DNA of 64,000 bases from Natronorubrum daqingense (lineage in GTDB: Archaea > Halobacteriota > Halobacteria > Halobacteriales > Natrialbaceae). Shown piece after piece: positions 42,697-51,536 of this stretch. The stretch is from contig NZ_CP019327.1 of assembly GCF_001971705.1 (NCBI RefSeq), positions 62,001 to 126,000 on the forward strand, given 5' to 3'. A model generated the notes under the pieces. It had not been told where the DNA came from. It ran no database searches and worked only from the letters and a program-made list of their open reading frames with translations. Both the position numbers and the translations under genes were made by a program. Position 1 is the stretch's first letter. The number at the start of each line of letters is the position of its first letter.

Positions 42697-43860
42697 TTAT
42701 TGGTGTCGAGGGTCGAGCGCGTCTCGCAACGCGTCGCCGAGGAAGTTGAACGCCAGTACCGTCAGGAACAAGAACACGCCGGGGATCGTCGAGACCCACC
42801 AGGCGTTCTGGAGGTCGCCCCGACCGACGGAGATCGCCCGCCCCCACGACCAGACGTTCGGATCGCCGAAGCCGAGGAACGCCAACACCGCCTCATAAAG
42901 GATCAGCGACGGGATGACGAGCGTCGCTGCGGTGATGATCGTGTTCGAGACGTTCGGCACGAGGTGTCGCGTGATGATCCAACGCTCGCTCGCACCGACG
43001 TTCTTCGCCGCGTCGATGTACGCCTCCTCGTTGCGCTGGAGCGCCTCCGACCGGACGATTCTCGAGGTCGCCGTCCACGTCGTCAGCCCGAGGATCACGA
43101 TGATCGTGAACAGGTCGCCGCCGTAGAGGTAGACGACGAACAGGATGAGGAAAAACGTCGGGAACGTGAGCATGATGTCGACGAATCGCATCAGCACCTC
43201 GTCGACCAGTCCGCCGAAGTAGGCGGCCGTCGTTCCGACGGCGCTCGCGAGCGCGATGATCATCAGACAGCCGATGAGGCCGACCATCATGCTCACGCGA
43301 GCGCCGATGACGACGACCTGCAGGATGTCTTCTCCCGACTGCATGGTTCCGAACGGGTGAGCCCACGTGCCACCCTCCCAGCCCGGGACGTACTGATAGA
43401 ACACCGGCGGCTCGTAGGCGTTCGTGACGTCGATATCAGGGCGTCCGAACACGAACGGGCCGAACACCGCGACCAGGAAGACGAACGCGAGGAAGAACAG
43501 GCTCAAGACGGCGGCTTTGTTCTTCTTGAACTCCGTCCAGTAGTGTCTCGTCATCCGCGGGTTCTGGTACAGGGGGACGATTCCATAGAAGAACAACACC
43601 GCGATGGTGAGCGCGAACAACCACTCGACGTTCCCCGGATTCGGGGCGAATTCGATCGGCCCCAGGTCGTACTCGACGAGGGGCTGTCGGTGGTGGCCGA
43701 ACAGGTAGTCCAGAATCCAGCCGACGACGATGGCGCCCATCGTCACCAGGGCCGCGATTCGGGCCCGAGTCAACGTGACGCCGCCGCCGTACTCGTCCCA
43801 GTCGATGTCCTCGAAGCTGATGTCGTCGCGAACGGCGTCCGTCTGCGTGTCTGAACTCAC
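42697..43860 (-). CDS. Peptide ABC transporter permease (DppC-like)
   Basis: 387 residues with an N-terminal helix and about six C-terminal ones. The inner-membrane loop EAYIDAAKNVGASERWIITRHLVPN is the EAA motif contacting the ATPases. Preceding HPFGTMQSGEDILQVVVIGARVS is typical of DppC. It shares its first base with the last base of the upstream permease gene. Confidence 0.93.
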   Translation of the reverse strand: MSSDTQTDAVRDDISFEDIDWDEYGGGVTLTRARIAALVTMGAIVVGWILDYLFGHHRQPLVEYDLGPIEFAPNPGNVEWLFALTIAVLFFYGIVPLYQNPRMTRHYWTEFKKNKAAVLSLFFLAFVFLVAVFGPFVFGRPDIDVTNAYEPPVFYQYVPGWEGGTWAHPFGTMQSGEDILQVVVIGARVSMMVGLIGCLMIIALASAVGTTAAYFGGLVDEVLMRFVDIMLTFPTFFLILFVVYLYGGDLFTIIVILGLTTWTATSRIVRSEALQRNEEAYIDAAKNVGASERWIITRHLVPNVSNTIITAATLVIPSLILYEAVLAFLGFGDPNVWSWGRAISVGRGDLQNAWWVSTIPGVFLFLTVLAFNFLGDALRDALDPRHQ

Positions 43861-44834
43861 TAGCGATCACCGAATTCGATTCGTGGATCGAGCATGGTGT
43901 AACAGATGTCCTGTACGAGGTTGCCGATGATGGCGATAAACACCGGAATCAACACTGTCGCCAGCACGAGCGGCGTGTCCTGCTGAATAATTGCGTTGTA
44001 GCTGATCAAACCGAGTCCGGGTATCTGGAAGATGTACTCGATGACGTACGCCCCGGCGAACAGCAAGCCGAGGATGTCGCCGACGAGGATCGTGATCAGC
44101 GGCACCATCGCCGGTCGGAAGATGTGTCTGACGGTCACCTCGTTCTCCGAGAGCCCCTTCGCCCGCGCCGTCTTGACGAACTCCGCGTGGACGTACTCGA
44201 GCGACTCCGCCCGGGCGTAGCGCATCTCGCTGGCGATCGCCGACGTCGAGAGGACGATCACCGGCAGTACCAACTGATGGGCGTTCTCCCAGGAGAGAAT
44301 CCCGGGAACGTTCGTCGTGTAGTATATGGGGAACCAGTCGAGGTAGACGCCGCCGACCAGGATCAGCATGATCGCGAACCAGAAGTTCGGTAGGCTGACG
44401 CCCGTGAACGCGAACAGCGTCGCCGCGTAGTCTTCTTTCGTGTACTGGTGGGTGGCCGAGTACAGACCGATCGCGAATCCGAGGACGACCGAGATGATCG
44501 TCGCCGGGAGGACGAACTGGAACGAGTAGATCCACGAGCCCATGATGACGTCGGTCACCGGCTGGTTGTACGTCGTCGACAGCCCCCAGTCGAACGTCAC
44601 CAGTCCGATCATGAAGTTGGTGTATCGCTCCCAGACGGTGTCGCCGTGGCCGAGTTGGTCTTCGTACAGTTCCCTCGCTTCGTCCGCGTCCATCCCTGAC
44701 TGGACCTGCTGGTCGACGAACTCGGCACCGGCGGCCGAGATCGGCGAGAAGTCGATAAGCAGGAACGTGATCGTCAGCGTGACCCAGGTCGCGAAAACGG
44801 TCCACGCGAGGCGCTTTGCGATGTACGCTTTCAT
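43860..44834 (-). CDS. Peptide ABC transporter permease (DppB-like)
   Basis: 324 residues, six helices, with the DppB N-terminal MKAYIAKRLAWTVFATWVTLT and the EAA loop YVHAEFVKTARAKGLSENEVTVRHIFRPAMVP. 89 nt follow the binding protein gene stop, probably an intergenic leader of the same transcript. Confidence 0.93.
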   Translation of the reverse strand: MKAYIAKRLAWTVFATWVTLTITFLLIDFSPISAAGAEFVDQQVQSGMDADEARELYEDQLGHGDTVWERYTNFMIGLVTFDWGLSTTYNQPVTDVIMGSWIYSFQFVLPATIISVVLGFAIGLYSATHQYTKEDYAATLFAFTGVSLPNFWFAIMLILVGGVYLDWFPIYYTTNVPGILSWENAHQLVLPVIVLSTSAIASEMRYARAESLEYVHAEFVKTARAKGLSENEVTVRHIFRPAMVPLITILVGDILGLLFAGAYVIEYIFQIPGLGLISYNAIIQQDTPLVLATVLIPVFIAIIGNLVQDICYTMLDPRIEFGDR

Positions 44835-44923
44835 TTGTCGTGTGAATGCATATCAATGTCTATGTCGGAAATCCCCGTTGTCGGGGAGAGTGGTCGTTCA
44901 AACTGAACGGGACGATCCCCGCG

Positions 44924-46693
44924 TTACTGCTCTTGTTCGATCTCCCACCGGTTGATATCGTACTCCCACGAGATGCTCGAGTCTTCGCTCGGTTCGACGT
45001 GGTCTCGGTAGCCTTCGATATCCTCGGGGAAGTAGAGGAAGTTCCACGGCTGGTCCTCGCTGAGGATGCCAAACACCTCCGCGAGTTGGCTCTGTCGCTC
45101 GTCGGCGTCCGCCATCCTCGCGGCGTCGGAGAGCATATCGGCGACGCCGTGTGGGTCGTCGTAGCCGTAGCCGTTGGCGGACTCGCCGGGCCGCCAGAAG
45201 CCCTCCGTCGCCTCGGGTGCGCGGGGATACGCGTTGCGACCGATGCCTGACATGAAGTCCCACTCTTGGGCTTCGCCGGCTTCCTTGTACAGGTAGTCGT
45301 CCAGCATCGTGTTCCACGGAACTTCGTCGAGTTCGACCTCGAGACCAATTTCGTCCATCTCCTCCTGAATGATTCGAGCGGTGAGTTCGGTGTCATCCGC
45401 GGAGTCGCTGAAGACGAAATTGAGGACGACTTCCTCGCCGTCGCCGTCGACGACGCGGTCGTCGGAGTAGCCGTACGGGCTAGGGAGATTGTCCTCGAGT
45501 TGTTGGCGGGCAGCGTCCGGGTCGTAGTCCCACTCGACGACCTCGGAGTTGTCGTAGAAATCGGAGTACTCCGGCGAAAGCGTGTGAGCAACCGTTGCGT
45601 ACCCGTACTGGACTTCCTCGACGAGTTCCTCCCGGTCGACGGCCATCGTGAGCGCCTGACGCACTTCCGGGACCTGGAGGCCCTCCCAGCCGTCGTCACG
45701 CATGTTGTAGAACATGCTCTGGCAGTAGACTGTCGGGTTCTCGAAGATGTTGACGTCGTCTATGTCGTCATCGAACTCCTCGGCGCGACGTGGCGGAACG
45801 CCGGAGTGGGTGATCTCGCCCGACTGGAGGGCCGATAGTCGGGTCGACTCCTCGCTCATAACCTGGTACGTCCACTCTTCGATGACGGGGGCGTCCTCGA
45901 AGCCGTCGTAGTTTCGCAGGTAGTAGTCGTCGTTGCGAGTGGCATTCATTCGCGCTTCGATCTCGAGCACCTCGACGGTGAACGCACCGAGGTTTCCGGT
46001 GTAGGACAGTTCCTGAATCTCGTCGTCTTCGTTCATCGCGTCGCCGTCTTGGTCCTCGACGAACTCCTCGGCGAGGTCCTTGGGGATGACCTCCTGGAAG
46101 CCCCAGAGAATCGGTTCCTCGAGGAAACCGGGGAACGGCAGCGGCATCTCGACCGTGAACTCGAATTCGCCGGTCTCCTCGACGTTGAACCAGGCTTGCT
46201 CGCCGTCTTCGTCGGCCGCTTCGAACCCGTCCGGGACCTCGTCGACGGACATTCGCCAGTCGTCGGCCATCGAGGCGTTGGCCCAGTTGTCTTCGCCTTG
46301 GAGGATCTCGGTGATCGAGTACACCCAGTCCTCGGCGGTCATCGCTCCGTAGGGATCGGACCACTCACCGTGCTCGGTGAGCGTGAACGTCCACTCGGTG
46401 TAGTCGTCGTTGACCTCGTAATCCCGAATCAATCGAGGCACGAACTCGTCGTTCTCGTCGAACGCGTACGCCGGGTCCATGACGCGAGTGACCCGGTCTC
46501 CGGACGTCGTGTCCGTGATGCGGAACACGTTGTAGTTCGGAGCTTCGCTTCCCTGGGCACCGATCCAGTGCTTCGTGTCTGAGTCCTCTGGAGAGTCCCC
46601 GACACAACCCGCTAGAAACGCAACACCACCAGCCGCTATCGACTTCAGCACTGTTCGCCGCTTGTTACCTGTTAACTTGCTTTCGGATCGCAC
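44924..46693 (-). CDS. Peptide ABC transporter substrate-binding lipoprotein (DppA-like)
   Basis: 589 residues from GTG at 46693. Residues ~10-30 form a Tat-lipoprotein signal: KRRTVLK twin-arginine region, hydrophobic core and lipobox AGC. The mature protein is very acidic with SBP_bac_5 features (DPAYAFDENDEFVPRLIRDYEVNDDYTEWTFTL and ALTMAVDREELVEEVQYG). No ATG is available; a TTG at 46702 would precede the predicted transcript start, so GTG is preferred. Confidence 0.9.
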   Translation of the reverse strand: MRSESKLTGNKRRTVLKSIAAGGVAFLAGCVGDSPEDSDTKHWIGAQGSEAPNYNVFRITDTTSGDRVTRVMDPAYAFDENDEFVPRLIRDYEVNDDYTEWTFTLTEHGEWSDPYGAMTAEDWVYSITEILQGEDNWANASMADDWRMSVDEVPDGFEAADEDGEQAWFNVEETGEFEFTVEMPLPFPGFLEEPILWGFQEVIPKDLAEEFVEDQDGDAMNEDDEIQELSYTGNLGAFTVEVLEIEARMNATRNDDYYLRNYDGFEDAPVIEEWTYQVMSEESTRLSALQSGEITHSGVPPRRAEEFDDDIDDVNIFENPTVYCQSMFYNMRDDGWEGLQVPEVRQALTMAVDREELVEEVQYGYATVAHTLSPEYSDFYDNSEVVEWDYDPDAARQQLEDNLPSPYGYSDDRVVDGDGEEVVLNFVFSDSADDTELTARIIQEEMDEIGLEVELDEVPWNTMLDDYLYKEAGEAQEWDFMSGIGRNAYPRAPEATEGFWRPGESANGYGYDDPHGVADMLSDAARMADADERQSQLAEVFGILSEDQPWNFLYFPEDIEGYRDHVEPSEDSSISWEYDINRWEIEQEQ

Positions 46694-46711
46694 GAGCAAC
46701 AATTGGTGTGG

Positions 46712-46721
46712 TATTATATAA
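46712..46721 (-). promoter_or_regulatory. TATA box of peptide ABC operon
   Basis: On the minus strand GTTATATAAT is centred about 24 nt before the GTG at 46693, which suggests a leaderless transcript. It also argues against the TTG at 46702, only about 14 nt from the box. Confidence 0.5.
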
Positions 46722-46899
46722 CACTTTCCACGAATGTGATTTTACAAGTATAGTCACATTCAGTGCTAAATTATTCATTGGTGAACAATACAGTCCATTC
46801 ACTGTCTGTATCGTACATTCGCAGTACACCCCTCTCAAAATACACACCGTGTCTCTCCGGGACGAGTCGGTCGGCGAAGCCACAGTTCGCCAGCGCGGT

Positions 46900-47274
46900 T
46901 CACCGAAGGGGTGCGTACTGAACGAACAACGACACGCAGAGTAACGTTGTCGCGACGAGTCCCAGTCGGATGCCCGCGTGAAACTGGGCGTTCGGATCCC
47001 GCACTCGCGACCGTCCGCCGTCGGGTTCACGGTCGTCGCCAGTGGACTCATCGTCCGCTTGCGCTCGCTGGATCTTCCGCCGCCGCGAGACGGACGGCCG
47101 GGTCAAGACGACGGTAATCCCGAAACACCCCACCGCGAGGACGAACAACGCGTCGGCGACGAACGTGAGGCCCCTGCCCGTAACCGCGGTCACGACCGCG
47201 ACGACGGCGAGACAGCCGACGGTGGCCGCCACCGACGTCTGTAGGTGAGAGCGGTATCGTTCTGTCGTGGTCAC
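46900..47274 (-). CDS. Small membrane protein (DUF7555-like)
   Basis: 124 residues with three hydrophobic helices (about 12-33, 36-57 and 101-120) and a central Arg/Asp-rich disordered loop (residues 60-95). Resembles haloarchaeal DUF7555; function unknown. ATG at 47274. Confidence 0.6.
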   Translation of the reverse strand: MTTTERYRSHLQTSVAATVGCLAVVAVVTAVTGRGLTFVADALFVLAVGCFGITVVLTRPSVSRRRKIQRAQADDESTGDDREPDGGRSRVRDPNAQFHAGIRLGLVATTLLCVSLFVQYAPLR

Positions 47275-47373
47275 TGTCGAGACCAGACAGTAGTTCGTCG
47301 TAACTGTTTCGCTACTTGCATGTCGAAATAGCCGGCTGTGGTACCGCCTACTCCGTCGACCACCCCCGCTTCG

Positions 47374-48492
47374 TTACCGCGTCAGTGGCTGGTTGAAGCT
47401 CCGTTCGCGTTCCATGACGACCTCCCACGTCGCCTCACACTCACAGGAGACCTGCTCGAACACCGTCGGGTCCTGTCGGAGGCCGAAGTCCTTGATCGCC
47501 TTCTGGACGAGGTCGTCACACTCCTGGCAGTTGTGCGGGCCGCGGTCGGAACCGTGACCGACCGGGTCCGAGACGACGATGGCGTCGATATCGGCCGTTT
47601 CCTCGAGTACGTGGGTGACCGACCAGAGCCACGGCGGACGGTAGCCGTCGTTGAAGTAGAGTTCGTCGACCATCGTGTAGCGCTGGACGTTACACGGGTT
47701 CATCGAGACGGTGTGACAGCCCTCGACGTCGGCGCAGCGTTCGATGGAGGAGATCATGTCTTCGACGGCTTCGGATTCCGTGAGGAACGGCGGCTTCATC
47801 AGGAGGTAGGCTTTGATGCCGGCTGCTGGGCCACTGGCATCAGCTTCGGCGTCACCCGCAGCCTCGTCGGCCGCGACGGCCTCTGCGCAGGCGTCTTCGA
47901 AATCCGCGAAGTCGAAGTACTTGTTCACGCAGTCGTGGCGCACGCGGTCCGTGGCCGTCTCGAGACCGATCGCGATGTCTGTGTCGATACCGTGGCGGGT
48001 GAAGTCGCCGATCTTCTCGCGGTCGACGAAATCCGGCAGGGATTCGAGGACGATCCGCTCGCGGTCGGCGAACGTCTCGCCGATGGCGCGGCGGGTCTCT
48101 GCGCCGACCTCGCGTTCGTCGAGGAACGATCCGGAGGTGTAAATCTTGATCAGGTCCGCCGGCTCGTCGCCGTGTTCTGTCTCGTGTGCGAGGCAGACGT
48201 CGATCTGGTCCATGAGGGCGTCGTGGGAGACGCTGCCGCCGTCGACGCTCTCGGCGACGTAGCCACACATCGTACAGCCGCCGGCGCGGGCCCAGCGACA
48301 GCCACCGGTGTTGAGGATGATCGTTAGACTCTGCTTGACACCGTCGGGGGTGTTGTCCTCGTCGAGCCAGACGCGGGTCGGCTCGTGGGGGTCGTAACTC
48401 GCCTCCTTGCGCGAGCGGATCTCTCGCATCGCTTGATTGTGGGCGTCCATGCCCTTGCCCTGCTCGTAGACCTCGGGCGTGGGTTGACTCAT
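47374..48492 (-). CDS. raSEA: Archaeosine synthesis radical-SAM protein RaSEA
   Basis: With ArcS, converts the lysine adduct of preQ0 at tRNA position 15 to archaeosine. The 372-residue protein has the RaSEA cluster motif GCRWARAGGCTMCGY (Cys65, 73, 76), LIKIYTSGSFLD, the LESLPDF and IAIGLETATDRVRH segments of the TIM barrel, and an Ala/Asp/Gly insert (~208-222). The C-terminus has paired Cys (CQECDDLVQ and CECEATW). ATG at 48492. arcS is not in the window. Confidence 0.94.
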   Translation of the reverse strand: MSQPTPEVYEQGKGMDAHNQAMREIRSRKEASYDPHEPTRVWLDEDNTPDGVKQSLTIILNTGGCRWARAGGCTMCGYVAESVDGGSVSHDALMDQIDVCLAHETEHGDEPADLIKIYTSGSFLDEREVGAETRRAIGETFADRERIVLESLPDFVDREKIGDFTRHGIDTDIAIGLETATDRVRHDCVNKYFDFADFEDACAEAVAADEAAGDAEADASGPAAGIKAYLLMKPPFLTESEAVEDMISSIERCADVEGCHTVSMNPCNVQRYTMVDELYFNDGYRPPWLWSVTHVLEETADIDAIVVSDPVGHGSDRGPHNCQECDDLVQKAIKDFGLRQDPTVFEQVSCECEATWEVVMERERSFNQPLTR

Positions 48493-48609
48493 TGGAGAGA
48501 CAAAACGGCTCGGCGCCTAAAGCGCCTTCGTTGGCGCGTCGGTTACTCGCACGCGGCGGCTCGAGGAGGTGTGTTATACCACCGCTCGAGGCTCGAGTTA
48601 CCGCATCGA

Positions 48610-48694
48610 ACGTCAGACACATTCGACTATAGACATCGTATTTATATATAACTCGTCACAATACCGAAATTATTTGTTGACGTTAGACGCATTC
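48610..48694. repeat. Direct repeat pair in Lrp/raSEA promoter region
   Basis: ACGTCAGACACATTC (48610-48624) and ACGTTAGACGCATTC (48680-48694) match at 13 of 15 bases, exactly 70 bp apart. They flank the AT-rich core (TTTATATATAACTC) between the Lrp gene and raSEA. A regulator binding both is plausible. Confidence 0.5.
48667..48677 (+). promoter_or_regulatory. TATA-like box of Lrp gene
   Basis: AAATTATTTGT is centred about 30 nt before the ATG at 48702, with a very AT-rich tract further upstream (about 48636-48651). Confidence 0.45.
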
Positions 48695-48701
48695 TTATCT
48701 A

Positions 48702-49208
48702 ATGGACGAGACTGACGTTCGCATTCTGAAGGCGATGGCCGATCACGGGACGGTGAGTCCAAACGACATCAAAGAGCAGACGGACATTCCCAAGTCGACG
48801 ATCTACTACCGAATCGACAAGATGAAAGAGGACGGGACGATCAGAAACGAGATTTTCGACCTCGACAACGATCGGGCCGGCCTCGGGATTACGATTATCT
48901 CCGAAGTAATTGCGACATACGACGCGGAGTACCACACGACGGTTGGCGAGAAACTCGCTGATATCGACGGCGTCTCGCACGTGTACTTCATGATGGGTGA
49001 TACCGACTTCATCGTCATCTCCCACCTTCCCGATCAGGACCACGTCGAGGACCTCATCAGTTCGTTCGAAGCGATCGACGAAGTCGAACGGACCAGTTCC
49101 CAGTACACGATCTCGACCACGAAAACGGGTGGAAACGTGTTCTCGAATCACGACCTCGAGACGCTCTTTGCGGCTCACGATATCGACGCGACCACCGACG
49201 AACCCTGA
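48702..49208 (+). CDS. Lrp/AsnC-family regulator
   Basis: 168 residues: helix-turn-helix TVSPNDIKEQTDIPKSTIYYRIDKM (17-41), then a ligand-binding RAM-like half with VEDLISSFEAIDEVERTSSQYTISTTKTGGNVFS. Lrp proteins usually control amino-acid genes; here the M20 amidohydrolase is convergent and raSEA is divergent. Likely autoregulated via the direct repeats upstream. Confidence 0.88.
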   Translation: MDETDVRILKAMADHGTVSPNDIKEQTDIPKSTIYYRIDKMKEDGTIRNEIFDLDNDRAGLGITIISEVIATYDAEYHTTVGEKLADIDGVSHVYFMMGDTDFIVISHLPDQDHVEDLISSFEAIDEVERTSSQYTISTTKTGGNVFSNHDLETLFAAHDIDATTDEP

Positions 49209-49263
49209 CCTTTGGCTGACGTGCCGGGCGTGGGGCACTTTCTCGTCGTCTTCGGTGACTAAC

Positions 49264-50493
49264 TTACTCGCGTGCGAGGTCGAGCGCCGCGTTCGCGAGC
49301 GTGTTCGCGGCCGCATAACAGTCCTCCCAACTCGTGTACTCCGCCGGCGAGTGGCTCTTCCCGTCCTCGCTGACCGCGAACACCATCCCCGTGTCCGTCA
49401 CCGACGCGAGGTGGGTCGCGTCGTGGCCTGCACCCGAACCTAACTGCAGACTGTCGTACTCGAGGTCGTCGGCAGCCGACTGGACGGCCTCGATACACCG
49501 ATCCGCGAAATCGACACTCTCGGCGCGCATCGTCTCCTCGGACTCGAGTTCCACGCCTTCCCGCGAGGCGGCGTCGTTCGCCTCCGCCAGCACCATTTCG
49601 TAGGCGCGTTGAACGACGGCGTCGTCGGGATCCCGGAACCCCCACGTCATCGTCACTTCCCCGGGAATGATGTTCACCGAGTTGGGACTCACGTCGATCG
49701 AACCGACGGTGCCGACGGTCTCCTCGCCGAGGGAGTTCCCGATGCGTCGAACCGCCTGAATCGTGTCCGCGGCCGCGACGAGCGCGTCGCTTCGGTGATC
49801 CATCGGCGTCGGCCCCGAGTGGTCGGGGTCGCCGACGAAGGTCAGTTCTCCCCAGGTGAAGCCGACAATGCCGGTTACGACGCCGACGTCCGAACCCGCC
49901 GCCTCGAGTTTCGGCCCCTGCTCGACGTGTAACTCGAGGTACGCCTCGTACGCTTCCCGGGGCTCCGCCGGGACGTCGCCTCGGTAGCCGATGCGCTCGA
50001 GTTCCTCGCGGAAGGTCGCGCCGTCGGCGTCGGTTTTCTCGTACTCCGTCTCGAGGTCGTGGGCACCGGCCCAGACGCCGCTGCCCTGCATCGCCGGCTG
50101 AAAGCGCGAACCCTCCTCGTTCGTCCAGTTGACGACCTCGATCGGGTGCGTGGTCTCGACGTCTCGGTCGTTCAACGTCAGGACGAACTCGAGTGCCGCG
50201 ACGACGCCGAGCGCGCCGTCGTAGATCCCGCCGTTTGGCTGTGAATCGAGGTGCGAACCGAGCAACACGGGGGAAGCGTCCGGGTCCGTCCCTGCGCGTC
50301 GGCCGAACGTGTTTCCGAACTCGTCGACGCGGACCTCGAGTCCAGCGTCTTCGAGGTGCTCGCGAAACCAGTCTCGAGCGGCTCGGTCGTCCGCTGAGAG
50401 CGCTAATCTGTGCAACCCGCCGTCAGCCGTCTCGCCGATCGCCGACTGCTCGTTCAGCAGGTCGACGAACCTGTCACGATCGAGTTCGATCAT
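49264..50493 (-). CDS. M20-family amidase/hydantoinase-type hydrolase (AllC/HyuC-like)
   Basis: A 409-residue metallohydrolase of the N-carbamoyl-amino-acid / allantoate type. Metal-site segments: LLGSHLDSQPNGGIYDGALGV, NWTNEEGSRFQPAMQGSG, LELHVEQGP, and the C-terminal GAGHDATHLA. An Asp/Glu/His set coordinates two metals. Allantoate or N-carbamoyl substrates fit, but pyrimidine-degradation genes are absent. ATG at 50493. Confidence 0.92.
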   Translation of the reverse strand: MIELDRDRFVDLLNEQSAIGETADGGLHRLALSADDRAARDWFREHLEDAGLEVRVDEFGNTFGRRAGTDPDASPVLLGSHLDSQPNGGIYDGALGVVAALEFVLTLNDRDVETTHPIEVVNWTNEEGSRFQPAMQGSGVWAGAHDLETEYEKTDADGATFREELERIGYRGDVPAEPREAYEAYLELHVEQGPKLEAAGSDVGVVTGIVGFTWGELTFVGDPDHSGPTPMDHRSDALVAAADTIQAVRRIGNSLGEETVGTVGSIDVSPNSVNIIPGEVTMTWGFRDPDDAVVQRAYEMVLAEANDAASREGVELESEETMRAESVDFADRCIEAVQSAADDLEYDSLQLGSGAGHDATHLASVTDTGMVFAVSEDGKSHSPAEYTSWEDCYAAANTLANAALDLARE

Positions 50494-50726
50494 ACCCTCG
50501 AGTGAGAGCGTTCGCCGTAAAATACTGACTCGATTAGTCTTCTGTTGTGAATTTACTGTGAAGTGATGTGTTCCTGTCCGATGATGCGTCTGTTGTGCGT
50601 TCCGCGTGTTCTCGAGGTGCTGGAGGCGAGCCTGTGGCTACCGAACGTTTTCACGAAGTAATCAGCGACGGCGGGTCGATGGCTGGTATACCCGCCCCGT
50701 CCGTTGGTCACCACTCGGTGCTCGCA

Positions 50727-50915
50727 TTACAGTCGCATCTCGCGCGTATCGATCGCATCGCAAGTCGGACAGACGAACTGGTACCGCACGCGACTTCCGG
50801 TGGTCGTCACTCGCCAACTCCCGTCGTCGTCGACGTACCCGCACGCCGAACACTGCGGGTCCGATTCGTCGAACTTTGCTCGAAGTTGCTCGAATGGGGA
50901 GCGGTACGTAGACAT
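50727..50915 (-). CDS. HVO_0649-family zinc finger protein
   Basis: 62 residues: MSTYRSPFEQLRAKFDESDP, CSACGYVDDDGSWRV, CPTCDAIDTR. Two CxxC knuckles 27 residues apart form a zinc ribbon; the FDESDPxCxxCGYVDxDGxW pattern is that of the HVO_0649 family. Function unknown. Confidence 0.88.
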   Translation of the reverse strand: MSTYRSPFEQLRAKFDESDPQCSACGYVDDDGSWRVTTTGSRVRYQFVCPTCDAIDTREMRL

Positions 50916-51072
50916 GTGCTACCATATAGCGTGGCAGGGTATAACAGTTAGGGTCGTCCGGTAACAGTGACTGACACGTTCCCCTGAATGCGCGCCATAC
51001 TGGCCTGTAATCCGAGCGTAGCATCGTGGACGGTCGCCGGCGTTTATCATCCCCGTCGTGGTAGCGACGACT

Positions 51073-51288
51073 ATGCTCGAGATCGCACCGACGATCCCAC
51101 TGCACGTAACCGACGTCGCGCTGCAAGTCGGCGGCGGCGACTTCCTGTACTGGGCGCTGATCTTCTTCGTGCTCGCGGTCGTCGCCGCCGCGGTCGGCGC
51201 TCGTGGCGTCGCCGGCATTTCGATGGAGATCGCCCGGATCTTCGTCCTGGTCTTCATCATCCTCGCGGTCGTCGCATTACTGTTGTAG
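51073..51288 (+). CDS. DUF1328-family small membrane protein
   Basis: 71 residues with two helices. The second contains the FGARGVAGISMEIARIF-like motif (here VGARGVAGISMEIARIF), diagnostic for DUF1328 (YtjA). Role unknown; widespread. ATG at 51073. Confidence 0.88.
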   Translation: MLEIAPTIPLHVTDVALQVGGGDFLYWALIFFVLAVVAAAVGARGVAGISMEIARIFVLVFIILAVVALLL

Positions 51289-51462
51289 CGTGCGTCGAGT
51301 GACGACTCGAGCGATCGTCGCTCGAAATCTTCCGTCGTTCGCGCGCCGTCGAGACCAACATCAGTTACGTATTGGCAGCATTTGCGGTCGTTTGCCATCG
51401 CTTCGAACGACATAGCGTTTTAGAAACGCCGCTCGCCACTCGAACCCGGCAACGGCTATCAG

Positions 51463-51480
51463 GTAACCAACGTTGGTTAC
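51463..51480. promoter_or_regulatory. Perfect 18-bp palindrome upstream of AOR
   Basis: GTAACCAACGTTGGTTAC is an exact palindrome. It lies 57 nt before the ATG of the aldehyde ferredoxin oxidoreductase gene, in a region with TAATGAGTGGGAATACC following. It has the size and symmetry of a dimeric regulator site. The regulator is unknown; HTH genes follow at 53603 and 54213. Confidence 0.7.
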
Positions 51481-51536
51481 TAATGAGTGGGAATACCTAA
51501 CAGGATAGGCGACGAAGTGAACGGTGAGACGTTACC

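Noticed and set aside
42679-43854. 391-codon plus frame antisense to the DppC-like permease
   Set aside because: Asp/Arg/His-rich shadow of a membrane protein gene.
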